In this document: positions 1-8,173 of the stretch, in pieces
How positions within the stretch are numbered: position 1 is the stretch's first letter
How the letters are laid out: the number at the start of each line of letters is the position of its first letter
NCBI GenBank assembly: GCA_036399775.1
Contig: DASWMJ010000065.1
Location: 1-64,000 of the forward strand
Length of the DNA: 64,000 bases
Source: JADMIH01 sp036399775
GTDB lineage: Bacteria; Chloroflexota; Chloroflexia; QHBQ01; JADMIH01
Direction of reading: 5' to 3'
Made by a program: the position numbers and the translations under genes
Notes under the pieces: model-generated
What the model saw: only the letters and a program-made list of their open reading frames with translations
Database searches by the model: none
Told to the model about the DNA's origin: nothing

Positions 1-508
1 TGGGTAGGTTGGGGTAGAGGTTCAGGCGGTAGTATCCGCTGTCCGACCCACGCAGCACCAGGCCTACAGGCTCCCCACTCGTGGGGTATACCTGGGCATC
101 GAGAGTGCCGTCCGTGAAGGTGACATCCTTGACGAGCAGGATAGCCTGGTTGTTAGAGACCTCACCCTGGGCATCACCACGCTGCTGTAGCCTGCTATCC
201 TTAGCCACCCACGTGCTGGGGACAGCCCCTAGAGGGGTAGAGACGAGAGGACGCCAGGCATCGAGGCTGGCCTGGGAGAAGTCGGCAGAGAAAGCCACAC
301 TGCCATTAGCCGCAGGGAGGGCGGGAGCTAGAGGGACCTGCTGCCTGGGGTTGGACATGGAGCCATTGCGGGCGTTAGGGGATTCCACTATATCGCCAGG
401 GGGCACTCTGACGCCTGAGCCAGGGGCTTGCCTGGCCCCTAGCAGGACGAGGGCTGCTATCGCTACGAGCAGCAGCGCTGCCACCGGGATTACTCTCTTG
501 ATAAGCAT
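1..508 (-). CDS. Membrane-anchored protein with jelly-roll-like domain (3' part outside window)
   Basis: The minus strand is open from ATG at 508 to the left edge (169 codons, no stop). AGGAGAAAG lies 4-5 nt before the start. The N-terminus MLIKRVIPVAALLLVAIAAL is a signal or anchor helix, followed by a Pro/Ala/Asn-rich linker to about residue 70. After that comes a region (AFSADFS...LDAW, 'GEPVGLVLRG', 'YYRLNLYP') that resembles the concanavalin-like jelly-roll of DUF1080/LamG-type proteins. This suggests an extracellular carbohydrate- or surface-binding role, but the domain call is by eye and the protein is incomplete. A plus-strand reading of the same region is a shadow. Confidence 0.6.
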   Translation of the reverse strand, partial: MLIKRVIPVAALLLVAIAALVLLGARQAPGSGVRVPPGDIVESPNARNGSMSNPRQQVPLAPALPAANGSVAFSADFSQASLDAWRPLVSTPLGAVPSTWVAKDSRLQQRGDAQGEVSNNQAILLVKDVTFTDGTLDAQVYPTSGEPVGLVLRGSDSGYYRLNLYPNLP

Positions 509-700
509 TATCTTTCTCCTTTTCTTGCGCGCTGTATAAGCACATTTCGCTATGGATAATCTTACCACAGTTTGCGGCTTCTACGACGGGTAGTTGAGTA
601 CCTTCTGAGCATGAACGATAGTACTATTACCTTGATGTTACAATGGGGGCGAGCATCCTGAAGATTTACAAAAATAGACACCATACGCGGTGGCGGGAGC

Positions 701-752
701 GCCCGGCAGATAAATCTGCGGGCTACGTATACAAAGCCCGCCTGCGCGGGCT
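701..752. repeat. Half copy of the GCCCGGCGA hairpin repeat (family A)
   Basis: The stretch starts GCCCGGCAGATAAATCTGCG and continues through a second palindrome (AGCCCGCCTGCGCGGGCT). It matches one arm of the longer elements at 27242, 58827 and 61932. It occupies most of the 307-bp space before the antiporter gene. The rest of 509-815 shows no gene that I can support. Confidence 0.6.
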
Positions 753-815
753 GGCTTGGGTGGTCGATGCACCCATTATTTTGTAAATGAGCATGTTGCT
801 TTCCGGGGGCCGCGC

Positions 816-2594
816 ATGGAGAACGTTGACATACTGATAGACCTGGCGTTCGCGATGGGCGCGGCGTTGCTGGGGGGCTTTCTGGCCCACCTGCTTCGCC
901 AGCCCGTCATGCTGGGCTATCTCCTCGCGGGCGTGCTGATCGGCCCCTACACGCCTGGCCCGGTGACCAGCATAGAGCGGGTGCAGACGCTGGCGAACCT
1001 GGGCGTGGCCCTGCTGATGTTCGCGCTGGGCACGGAGTTCTCCCTGGAAGCCCTCCAACGGGTGCGACGGGTAGCGATGTATGGAGGGGTTATACACATC
1101 GCCCTCAGTATAGCGTTGGGCACGGCCCTGGGCCTGGCTTTCGGCTTTCCCATTACGAGCGCGATCTTCCTGGGGGGAGTTATCTCGATCTCAAGCTCCA
1201 TCCTCATGCTGAAGCTGCTGCTGGCGCGCGACGAGGTAGAGTCTATCGTCGGGCGGGTGGCGCTGGGCATAGGCATCGTACAGGATATAGCTATGGTGGC
1301 GCTCATCATCATCCTGCCCGCGCTCTCCGAGGGGGTCGGGCTGGAACTGGCTATATCTGCGGGGCTGGCGATGCTGAAGGGCGGGGTGTTCCTGGTGGCA
1401 GCCTACGTGCTGGGCACGCGCTTGGTCCCCCCGCTGCTGGCAGCTATCGCCAGGGCGGGGTCGCGTGAGCTTTTCCTGCTGACGGTAGTGGGCATAGCGG
1501 CAGGGATGGCCGTTTTGGGGCAGGTGGTGGGCATATCGTTCGCGCTTGGGGCGTTCATGGGCGGGCTGTTAGTCTCCGAGTCGGAGTTCAGCAGCCACGT
1601 CTTAGACGAGATTATCCCCGTGCGGGACATATTCGCCACCCTCTTCTTCGTCTCTATCGGCATGTTGATGAATCCTGGGTTCCTGGCGTCGCACGCGGTA
1701 GAGATAACGCTGCTGGTGGTTGTGATATTGGTGGGTAAGTTCCTGGTGGGGGCATTTATCGTGAGGCTGTTCGGCTACCCGCTGGGAACCAGCTTGCGAG
1801 CCGCGCTCTTATTGGCGCAGATAGGGGAGTTCTCGTTCGTACTGGCGAGCGTGGGCCTTGAGCACGGCACTATCAACCAGGAGCTTTACTCGTTGGTGCT
1901 GGCGGCGGCGCTGGTCACGTTGATGCTCAACCCATTGCTGGTAAATAACGCGAACAGGCTGGCAGCCGGGATGCGCTGGGTGATTGGGCCGGTAACCAGG
2001 CTGATGCCCAGGCCCGTCGGTGTGTGGAGGGTCTTTGCCGAGAAGGACGTGGCGGAGGCGCAGACCCAGGCGGTTCGGTTGGATAGCCTCAAGAGACACG
2101 TTATAGTGTGCGGGTACGGTAGAGTGGGGCGAGAGGTAGCGCGCGCCCTGGCCCGCAGGGGCTTCCCCTTCGTGGTGGTGGACTACAGCCCGTCGAAGGC
2201 AGAGGAAGAGCGAGAAGAAGGCTTCATCGCCGTGCAGGGCGACGCGACGAATCCCGCGGTGTTGTATAGAGCGGGTATTGACGAGGCGAAGATGCTTATA
2301 GTGACGGTGCCCGACCTGCCGAGCGCGGAGGCGATAACCAGGGCGGCCAGGGCCCTCAACCGGAGAATCCGCATACTCGTCCGCACGCACGATGCCCGCA
2401 CGATCTCGCCTCTCAAGGCGGCGGGAGCAGACGAAGTGATCCAGCCGGAGTTCGAGGCGGGATTGGAGATGGTCCGGCAGGCGCTACGCAACTACGGGGT
2501 GTCGTCGCTCGAAACGCAGACAATCACGGCAGGGCGCAGGCGCGAGCATTACACAGGCGGTAAGGAGCCGCAGATGAGGGAAGATGCGTTCTGA
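816..2594 (+). CDS. CPA2/Kef-type cation:proton antiporter with TrkA-N domain
   Basis: The product is 592 aa. The first ~390 residues are about twelve hydrophobic helices with the CPA2 pattern ('GYLLAGVLIGPYTPG', 'ALLMFALGTEFSL', 'LGAFMGGLLVSESEFS', 'AQIGEFSFVLASVG'). A cytoplasmic Rossmann domain follows at about 425-540 ('HVIVCGYGRVGREVARAL', then 'VVDYSP', 'GDATNP'), typical of NAD/nucleotide-gated KefB/KefC and RosB-like transporters. The expected function is K+ or Na+/H+ exchange across the inner membrane. I chose ATG 816 because it directly precedes the first helix; a TTG at 756 would add 20 residues of hairpin-repeat sequence. The ribosome-binding site is weak. Ion specificity cannot be read from the sequence. 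Confidence 0.9.
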   Translation: MENVDILIDLAFAMGAALLGGFLAHLLRQPVMLGYLLAGVLIGPYTPGPVTSIERVQTLANLGVALLMFALGTEFSLEALQRVRRVAMYGGVIHIALSIALGTALGLAFGFPITSAIFLGGVISISSSILMLKLLLARDEVESIVGRVALGIGIVQDIAMVALIIILPALSEGVGLELAISAGLAMLKGGVFLVAAYVLGTRLVPPLLAAIARAGSRELFLLTVVGIAAGMAVLGQVVGISFALGAFMGGLLVSESEFSSHVLDEIIPVRDIFATLFFVSIGMLMNPGFLASHAVEITLLVVVILVGKFLVGAFIVRLFGYPLGTSLRAALLLAQIGEFSFVLASVGLEHGTINQELYSLVLAAALVTLMLNPLLVNNANRLAAGMRWVIGPVTRLMPRPVGVWRVFAEKDVAEAQTQAVRLDSLKRHVIVCGYGRVGREVARALARRGFPFVVVDYSPSKAEEEREEGFIAVQGDATNPAVLYRAGIDEAKMLIVTVPDLPSAEAITRAARALNRRIRILVRTHDARTISPLKAAGADEVIQPEFEAGLEMVRQALRNYGVSSLETQTITAGRRREHYTGGKEPQMREDAF

Positions 2595-2666
2595 TACCAG
2601 GGGTCAGTGGTCAGTGGTTAGGGATTAGGGAAGTCGAAAGCGGAAATCAGTTTTGAGGGGGGCATT

Positions 2667-3458
2667 ATGAATAAGAGTGATAATTGGGCGAATGCCGGGG
2701 CCTATGAGAAGTATGTGGGCAGATGGAGTCGGTTAGTTGCTAAAGAATTCCTTGATTGGCTTGCTGTGCCGCCCGATAGCTCCTGGCTCGACGTCGGCTG
2801 CGGCACGGGCGCGCTCACGGAAACGATACTGCAACACGCGCAGCCTGCGGCAGTCACGGGTGTTGATCCTTCTGAAGGCTTCCTCGCCTACGCTCGCGAG
2901 CATGTGCAGGACAGTCGCGCTTCGTTCAAGATTGGGGACGCGATGGCGCTACCCTTCGGAGACGAGACGTTCAGCGCGGTCGTGTCGGGCCTGGTGTTGA
3001 ACTTCATCCCCAGGCAGGATGCGGCGCTTGCTGAATTCTTGCGCGTCGCCAGGCCTGGCGGTATCGTGGCAGTGTACGTTTGGGACTATGCGGACCGGAT
3101 GCAGATGATGCGCGTATTCTGGGATGCGGCAGTTGAGTTGGACCAGGCCGTAGCCGAGAAGGATGAGCTGAGGCGCTTCCCTTTCTGTAAGCCGGGGCCT
3201 CTGACCGAACTATTCGAGGGGGCGGGCCTGACGGGTGTTGAAGTACGAGCGATAGATGCGCCTACCCACTTTCGCGACTTCAACGACTACTGGTCGCCAT
3301 TCCTGGGTGGGCAAGGCCCAGCTCCCGGCTATGCGATGTCGCTCACCGAGGAGAAGAGGGCAGCTCTCCGAGAGCTTATCAGGTCCAGGCTGCCTATAGC
3401 GCCGGACGGCAGCATCTCGCTGATTGCGAGAGCGTGGGCAGTTCGCGGACGCAAGTAG
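2667..3458 (+). CDS. Class I SAM-dependent methyltransferase
   Basis: The product is 263 aa with a strong GAGGGGGG upstream of ATG 2667. Motif I is 'WLDVGCGTGALTE' (residues ~40-52). It is followed by the acidic motif II region ('VTGVDPSEGFL'), 'FKIGDAMALPFGDETFSAVV' (motif II/III of the Methyltransf_11/UbiE group) and 'ARPGGIVAVYVWDY'. Length and motif order fit a single-domain small-molecule methyltransferase. The substrate is unknown. A short heptad repeat tract (2597-2632) separates it from the antiporter, so the two are probably not one operon. Confidence 0.85.
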   Translation: MNKSDNWANAGAYEKYVGRWSRLVAKEFLDWLAVPPDSSWLDVGCGTGALTETILQHAQPAAVTGVDPSEGFLAYAREHVQDSRASFKIGDAMALPFGDETFSAVVSGLVLNFIPRQDAALAEFLRVARPGGIVAVYVWDYADRMQMMRVFWDAAVELDQAVAEKDELRRFPFCKPGPLTELFEGAGLTGVEVRAIDAPTHFRDFNDYWSPFLGGQGPAPGYAMSLTEEKRAALRELIRSRLPIAPDGSISLIARAWAVRGRK

Positions 3459-3475
3459 CAGATATGTGTTACCCG

Positions 3476-3859
3476 TTAGATATTCGCCAGTTGCTTCAGG
3501 CCGGCCTCCACGTATGCGACAGCGACTTCACTTATCTCCTCCGGCAGTTCATCGCGTAGCACATCCCGAATGCAGGTGAGATTGCGTGCTAGATCCTCTG
3601 AAGGGACATTATGCGCCTCCAGCAGCCCTCTTACCCATATGACATATTCAACGAAGACGCCGGGGGTTGACAGCGCAATGGCTGAGAGTATGGAGGATAG
3701 ATGGTGCTTGGTATCTTGCAGGCACTTTTCTCTACCGACCTCGCCATAGCGGAGCATGAGGTCAGGCTGTAAGCGATACTGCCGTTCTACAACTGTTTCC
3801 GCCAGAAACTCTAGACGGGCTGTAACGGCTTGACTGACTTGTAAGTTGAAGGTTTCCAT
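3476..3859 (-). CDS. Small all-helical protein, function unknown
   Basis: The product is 127 aa, all predicted helix, with a pattern 'REKCLQDTKHHLSSILSAIA', 'FVEYVIWVRGLLE', 'DLARNLTCIRDVLRDELPEE'. By eye this resembles the helical bundle found N-terminal to B12-binding or sensory domains in some bacterial photoreceptor-like proteins. Here it stands alone, with no cobalamin-binding DxHxxG motif. ATG 3859 is preferred over a GTG at 3871 because GAGGGG lies 11 nt upstream of the ATG. It converges with the methyltransferase gene, 17 bp apart. Confidence 0.6.
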   Translation of the reverse strand: METFNLQVSQAVTARLEFLAETVVERQYRLQPDLMLRYGEVGREKCLQDTKHHLSSILSAIALSTPGVFVEYVIWVRGLLEAHNVPSEDLARNLTCIRDVLRDELPEEISEVAVAYVEAGLKQLANI

Positions 3860-3925
3860 CAGCGACAGCACCCCTCGGAATGAAGCGTCGTGTTATAGCT
3901 AGAAATCCTGTCTATCTACGCTGAG

Positions 3926-4225
3926 CTACGAGGATACGTATTCAAAAAATCGCACTTCAGTGCTTCGGGGAACCAGCTTCAGGCCCCTGGGAATCCACTT
4001 ATGGGACTGCCGGTGCAACTCACCATGATGCCAGGTCTTATAACTGGCCTCGTCCGTCCAGTACGTGACAAGCCATATCTCGTCCGGGCGGTCCAGGGGG
4101 CTAATAACGTCCATTCGTATGAAGCCGGAAGCATTCTCAACAAGATGAGGCCGGTTTACGAATGCGCTCTTGACCTGCTCTATCATGCCATTGGCAACCT
4201 CGAACTTACTCAAGGCCACAAACAT
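3926..4225 (-). CDS. ABM-family protein, haem-degrading monooxygenase-like (HmoA/IsdG type)
   Basis: The product is 99 aa, a single ferredoxin-like ABM domain (PF03992 type). The segment 'LVTYWTDEASYKTWHHGE' with 'HRQSHK' after it matches the W...W...H pattern around the haem-binding face of HmoA/HmoB/IsdG proteins, and 'HLVENASGFIRMDV' matches the preceding strand. The N-terminal Asn of IsdG (usually in 'xNxF/I') is not evident ('ALSKFEV'), so activity is uncertain; it could be a generic ABM monooxygenase. AAGGAG sits 8 nt before ATG 4225. Monocistronic by position. Confidence 0.75.
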   Translation of the reverse strand: MFVALSKFEVANGMIEQVKSAFVNRPHLVENASGFIRMDVISPLDRPDEIWLVTYWTDEASYKTWHHGELHRQSHKWIPRGLKLVPRSTEVRFFEYVSS

Positions 4226-4426
4226 GAGATGGCTCCTTTATAACCCTAAAATGGGAGTGGCTGCAATGCTGCTTCGTGCATGAGACGAGACGAAACATCA
4301 CCGTAGTATACACCGACGCCCAAATATTCCGGGGGCATATTCCTGTGCAAGGAAGAAGATGCTTTGATAGTTGCCTACGCCCTTCCAAGACTGACAAGGA
4401 TGTGGAAAACTTCAGCTATGGATGTA

Positions 4427-4455
4427 TTGACAGGGTAGCGGGATGGCTGTATACT
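4427..4455 (+). promoter_or_regulatory. Near-consensus sigma-A promoter of small-RNA copy 1
   Basis: TTGACA at 4427-4432, a 17-bp spacer, and TATACT at 4450-4455. The whole promoter is identical in the second copy at 10158-10186. The expected start is about 4462, exactly where the first stem-loop begins. Confidence 0.75.
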
Positions 4456-4461
4456 GCAATC

Positions 4462-4543
4462 ACTTCGAGACGGACGGTTCGCCGGAAGTTTCGGAGAAAC
4501 AGAAGCCCAGATGGTCCTCACGGATTGTTTGGGTTTTCTGTTT
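4462..4543 (+). ncRNA. Candidate small RNA, copy 1 (two stem-loops, ~82 nt)
   Basis: Directly downstream of a consensus promoter. Stem-loop 1 is ACTTC (4462-4466) pairing with GAAGT (4485-4489), with an inner CGG-TTCG-CCG hairpin. Stem-loop 2 pairs AACAGAA-CCCA with TGGG-TTCTGTT and ends in a T-rich tract at 4535-4543, like an intrinsic terminator. The copy at 10193-10274 differs at only three positions, all in the single-stranded linker between the stems. I recognise no known RNA family. No gene is visible in the rest of the 4226-4636 space. Confidence 0.6.
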
Positions 4544-4636
4544 AACCTCTACTGAGCACGTCCCCACAAGTATTCTCCTCTGCGCAATCGGACGAGCTTC
4601 CGACCATCCTCCACAAGAACCGCGGCCCCACCGTAC

Positions 4637-5116
4637 TCAGGACGCCTTACCCTGAAGTCGCGTCCGGTACTCGGCAGCCGGTTCCTCTTGTTCCGCGATG
4701 GGGAACGTCACCGTCAGTTCTACCTTCAGCCCTAGCGCCCACACTATCTCTTTGAGACGGGCAAAGCTGGCGGCCTCGTATTCCTCAGCCTCATAGCGTT
4801 GGATCTGCTGCTCTTTGATCCCCACAAGCTCGGCCAGTTGCTTCTGCGTAAGCTGGGTCGCGATACGAGCACGAATTAGCGCCTCAGCAAAATGCTCGAA
4901 CTCCACCGTAAAGTCCTTTACCTCACCCGATCTGTATGCATCGTATTCCGCCAACTGTGCGCGCAGAAACTCAACCTCACCTTGCATCGAATCGCGCATC
5001 GCCTCAAGCAAGTTGGGGTCCTCGTCAGGGTTCGGGGTTTTCATCCTCTTGAGGCTCTCTTCAAAGCCCCTTATGGCAGATTTCGTGATCCTGTACTCGC
5101 GCTCATTTGTTATCAT
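4637..5116 (-). CDS. XRE-family regulator / antitoxin-like protein
   Basis: The product is 159 aa. A helical N-terminal half ('GFEESLKRMKTPNPDEDP', 'EVEFLRAQLAEYDAYRSG') precedes a Cro/CI helix-turn-helix at about 80-135 ('ARIATQLTQKQLAELVGIKE', 'QIQRYEAEEYEAASFARLKE'). This is the layout of HigA/XRE antitoxins fused to a coiled region. Its ATG overlaps the stop of the upstream DUF6932 gene (ATGA at 5116-5113), so the two are translationally coupled. It probably represses the shared promoter at 5572-5600, whose -35 box lies in a palindrome. Confidence 0.75.
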   Translation of the reverse strand: MITNEREYRITKSAIRGFEESLKRMKTPNPDEDPNLLEAMRDSMQGEVEFLRAQLAEYDAYRSGEVKDFTVEFEHFAEALIRARIATQLTQKQLAELVGIKEQQIQRYEAEEYEAASFARLKEIVWALGLKVELTVTFPIAEQEEPAAEYRTRLQGKAS

Positions 5117-5565
5117 GGCACATCTCCGGTATCCAGGGCAATAATGCCTTTCGGCCTGCCGTTGCGCTTGTCACGCTGAAAGTAGTCCAGGTAGTAGGTC
5201 TTCATGACCGGTTCTGCTATTCCGTTAGCAGGCAGGATGTCGCCCTTGTATATAGCCTTCTGGGCCACACGTGGGACCCTGGTGTTCAATATCGCCGGGT
5301 GCATAAGCATAAGCTAGTTAATACGCACACCTCGCGCATCCCAACAGCAATCAAAGTCCGCCGGAGCCTGTTTCGCTGTAACAAGGCTTCCATCAACGTA
5401 TACCAACCGGCAACCTGCCTCCCGCAGATGGCTAATCGCTAGTTGCAGCCCAATGATAAGCCGCAGTCTATGCGCCGTATAGCCGAACCGAGCCTTGAAC
5501 TCTTCCCAGGATGCTTGATGAATGCCTGGGGGTAGATTGCGCTCCTCATTGAAATCCGGTATCAC
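5113..5565 (-). pseudogene. DUF6932-family gene interrupted by an in-frame TAG
   Basis: Read from GTG 5565 the frame gives MIPDFNEERNLPPGIHQASW..., the usual DUF6932 N-terminus, then 'CRLVYVDGSLVTAKQAPADFD' and a C-terminal half ('VAQKAIYKG', 'YYLDYFQRDKRNGRPKGIIA'). A single TAG at 5316-5314 cuts the frame after codon 83; reading continues in the same frame to TGA at 5115-5113. Without it the product would be ~150 aa. The halves might be made separately (ATG 5310 follows closely but has no ribosome-binding site), or the stop may be a sequencing error or recent mutation. The family has a nucleotidyltransferase-like look and often pairs with HTH proteins, so a toxin-antitoxin-like pair is likely (inference). 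Confidence 0.7.
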
Positions 5566-5571
5566 AACACA

Positions 5572-5600
5572 ATTATATTGTTGTGTTGACCTCCTGTCAA
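5572..5600 (-). promoter_or_regulatory. Consensus promoter with palindromic operator; leaderless start
   Basis: On the minus strand, TTGACA (5600-5595), 17 bp, TATAAT (5577-5572): a full sigma-A consensus. The first start codon (GTG 5565) is 6 nt past the -10 box, so the mRNA is probably leaderless. The -35 box is one arm of TTGAC-AGGAG-GTCAA, flanked by TTGTT and AACAA, a plausible operator for the XRE protein of the same operon. Confidence 0.75.
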
Positions 5601-5645
5601 GTAACAATAATATCCTATGATTGCCTGCGCTTGCATCTAAAAGCC

Positions 5646-5756
5646 ATGAGGGCGGCGCTGGCTGTCTGGCTTGTTCTGGTGATGTATACCATTTTGATCC
5701 TAGCGGCAGTCCTTACGATAGACTATAATCTGGGAAACAGGCCCAGGGTAGGCTGA
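5646..5756 (+). CDS. Possible 36-aa single-pass membrane peptide
   Basis: ATG 5646 to TGA 5756 encodes MRAALAVWLVLVMYTILILA followed by a short polar tail ending NRPRVG. It is one clear hydrophobic helix in a 200-bp space. There is no convincing ribosome-binding site, and hydrophobic short frames arise by chance, so this is tentative. Confidence 0.3.
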   Translation: MRAALAVWLVLVMYTILILAAVLTIDYNLGNRPRVG

Positions 5757-5807
5757 AGGAAGTACCGCCAGGCGGAGGTCTAAGGTGGACCACAGGGCGA
5801 TACCAGC

Positions 5808-6692
5808 ATGAAGAGCAGGGGACGTGTCCGGCGGGTCAGTGTTCTACTGCTGCCAGCACACAGGGCGAGGCGCATAAACTGGGCGCCCACGTGGGTAGTG
5901 GTGTGCGGGCTGGTAGCTGTTATCCTGGTAATTGCCGTGTCGGTTTTACCGCCCCGCCGGCCATTTTCGCCCTCCATTCAGGTGCTAGCGCCCAGCCCCA
6001 GCCAAGGCCCAACGTGGGCACCGCTTTTCAGCTTAACGGAAGAACCGACAGACAACCCTGATCTAAAGCTGCTGCGTGAGGCTTTTGCTATTTACTCGAA
6101 GCTGGACAGGTACCAATATAGCCTGGTCGCAAGCGCATGGCAAGAGAGGCTAACCGACGCCGAGGGGCTATTCGTGCGCTACGACGGGGCAACCATGAAG
6201 GGCCTTTTCCGTGGGATTCCGGTGGACCTGGTTGTGCGCGACTATAGGGTCTATAGTCGAGAGCATGGCGGGTGGGCTGAGCGCCGGATCGGTGAGCTAC
6301 TGGAGCCTATGAAGCCAAACTTTGACGACAGGAATGCGTATTTCTACCTGAACTTACTCAGAGAGCCAGCCAGGTTCGACCTGTACGCGTGGCTACATCG
6401 TGATGTTACTGTGCCCACGGCGTACCATAGCGGGAGTTTGACTAAGGTAGGCGACGAGATTATGCACGGCGTGCGGGTCAGTCAGTACCGGCTGAGCGGG
6501 TGCGGTAATTGCATGGGCAACATGTCAATATACTACGACCTCTCTATCTGGATCGATCCGCAGACGAAGTATATCCATAGATACACGAACGCGGGTCAGG
6601 CGGTCGGGCTGCCCAGGAATAGGGCGCGACCAGATACCGATATAACCATCTCCCGCCACAACGACCCTGCCGTACAGCTGCCCACCCCGTAG
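5808..6692 (+). CDS. Membrane-anchored extracytoplasmic protein, LolA/LppX-like fold possible
   Basis: The product is 294 aa. A basic N-terminus (MKSRGRVRRV) precedes one transmembrane helix at ~27-47 ('WVVVCGLVAVILVIAVSVL') and a Pro/Ser linker. The outer domain starts with 'LREAFAIYSKLDRYQYSLVA' and has alternating strands such as 'GLFVRYDGATMKGLFRG' and 'GVRVSQYRLSGCGNC'. It ends with 'IWIDPQTKYIHRYTNAG', a pattern reminiscent of the half-barrel of LolA/LppX lipoproteins. CGNC at about 225 may form a disulfide. No firm family assignment. It precedes two secreted repeat proteins on the same strand. Confidence 0.65.
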   Translation: MKSRGRVRRVSVLLLPAHRARRINWAPTWVVVCGLVAVILVIAVSVLPPRRPFSPSIQVLAPSPSQGPTWAPLFSLTEEPTDNPDLKLLREAFAIYSKLDRYQYSLVASAWQERLTDAEGLFVRYDGATMKGLFRGIPVDLVVRDYRVYSREHGGWAERRIGELLEPMKPNFDDRNAYFYLNLLREPARFDLYAWLHRDVTVPTAYHSGSLTKVGDEIMHGVRVSQYRLSGCGNCMGNMSIYYDLSIWIDPQTKYIHRYTNAGQAVGLPRNRARPDTDITISRHNDPAVQLPTP

Positions 6693-6877
6693 CCGCCTCA
6701 CGAGATTGCCCCCGTGATGCGCGCTCCCTATCCTGAAGCAGTGGGAGCGCCATCTGGAACAGCGAATTGCCCAGCCCTGCCAACAAGATAACGCTAATGA
6801 ACCGAATACCTCCGGCACGGGTGTCTTAAGTGACCTGGCTACTCGACATGTGAATAATCCGAACCGGGGAGGGCACT

Positions 6878-8074
6878 ATGAGGCGTTTACTATGCAACAC
6901 CGCCCTGGTAGCAGCAGTGGTGCTTACCACTATATTTCAGCCATTGGCTCACCTGGAGCTGCTGGCAGCCCCCACGCAGCATGGTAACTGCCGGACGTTC
7001 ACGGAAACGGGCAAAACGGTATGCGGGAGGTTCCTGGAATACTGGCAGGCCAACGGGGGCCTGGCCCAGCAGGGTTATCCTATATCTGGCGAGTTTAGCG
7101 AGGTGTCAGAGCTTGACGGACGCAAGTACCTGGTGCAATACTTCGAGCGTGCCGTGTTCGAGCATCACCCGGAGAACCCACAGCCCTACGATGTGCTCTT
7201 GTCGCAGCTTGGCAGAGTGCAATTCGATCGGAAATATCCCGCACCCTCTCTCATCCTCTCCACCACTGAGCTAAAGTATCGCATCTTTGAGATGTTCGGG
7301 CGATACGTGCGCTATTGCGATCCTGACTACTACCCGATAGGTTCTGCTGAAGTAGAAAGAAGAAGTATGCTCGGGTGGTATGCTGCTGTTGACAGGACTA
7401 CCGATGAGTTCAAAACGATCCTCCGTAATAACAACCTCAGCAGTACCGACGATCTCACTCCCGACCACATCCTCGCAATCTATCGAGACTATAAGAGGCT
7501 ACATTCCTTCCTATTTGAGAAGGAAGGTGAACGGTACAAGTTTCGCTTGACTACAAGTAAGGAGGGAGACCCAGGCCCTTCAGGGCCTGGAAATCGTGTC
7601 GAGGGGTTCATTCAAGAAAATGGATTGGTGGAGGTAACATCAAGCACGCCTACGAGCTTCAGATGCCCATTAATTTGCCTCTCCGGCTCCACCATGATCT
7701 CCAGCCTGGACGGCGCGGTGCCGGTGCGAGACTTGCGCGTAGGCATGAGCATCTGGACTGTCGATGAGAAGGGCGTCCGGCGCTCTGCTACGATACTAAA
7801 GACCTCACGCGTCGCTGTGGGCGCGGATCATCAGATGGTTCGTCTGAAGCTTGAGGATGGTCGTGAGCTATCGGCCTCCCCAGGCCACCCGATCGCGGAC
7901 GGGCGTACGCTCGGCTCGTTACGCGAGGGTGACACAGTAGATGGAGTGCGTGTCCTGTCCGCAGACCTCGTCCCGTATGGAGAAGGCTACACGTATGACG
8001 TGCTACCGTCCGGTGGAACCGGGCATTACTGGGCTAACGGCATACTGCTCGGCAGCACGCTCACGTCGAAGTAG
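6878..8074 (+). CDS. Secreted protein with YFER/HPEN repeat and C-terminal Hint domain
   Basis: The product is 398 aa, with GGGGAGGG before ATG 6878. A signal peptide (to ~31) is followed by one repeat ('TFTETGKTVCGRFLEYW', 'GGLAQQGYPI', 'YFERAVFEHHPEN') at ~36-110 and an unrecognised middle segment rich in Tyr and Arg. From C267 ('CLSGSTMI...') it is a Hedgehog/intein (Hint) domain: 'VPVRDLRVGM', 'SASPGHPIADG' (block B His-Pro) and terminal 'GHYWANGILLGS'. Hint domains splice or cleave themselves; this one lies at the very C-terminus with only ten or so residues after it, so splicing is unlikely. Auto-cleavage, ester transfer or a decayed domain are the options. Confidence 0.85.
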   Translation: MRRLLCNTALVAAVVLTTIFQPLAHLELLAAPTQHGNCRTFTETGKTVCGRFLEYWQANGGLAQQGYPISGEFSEVSELDGRKYLVQYFERAVFEHHPENPQPYDVLLSQLGRVQFDRKYPAPSLILSTTELKYRIFEMFGRYVRYCDPDYYPIGSAEVERRSMLGWYAAVDRTTDEFKTILRNNNLSSTDDLTPDHILAIYRDYKRLHSFLFEKEGERYKFRLTTSKEGDPGPSGPGNRVEGFIQENGLVEVTSSTPTSFRCPLICLSGSTMISSLDGAVPVRDLRVGMSIWTVDEKGVRRSATILKTSRVAVGADHQMVRLKLEDGRELSASPGHPIADGRTLGSLREGDTVDGVRVLSADLVPYGEGYTYDVLPSGGTGHYWANGILLGSTLTSK

Positions 8075-8173
8075 CCACCCTGTTTTCATCCAAAGTTGCC
8101 TTCCCACGGGGAGGGGCGTTTAGTTCAGAACGTTATTTCTCCGTTCAGAGAGTACCAATCGGAGGGAGCAACA

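Noticed and set aside
4443..4655. A reading frame starting MAVYCNHFETDG shared by both copies of the 117-bp unit
   Set aside because: The ATG lies between the -35 and -10 boxes. The three differences between copies are all amino-acid-changing, and the frame runs past the end of homology without a stop, so an RNA explains the unit better than a peptide.
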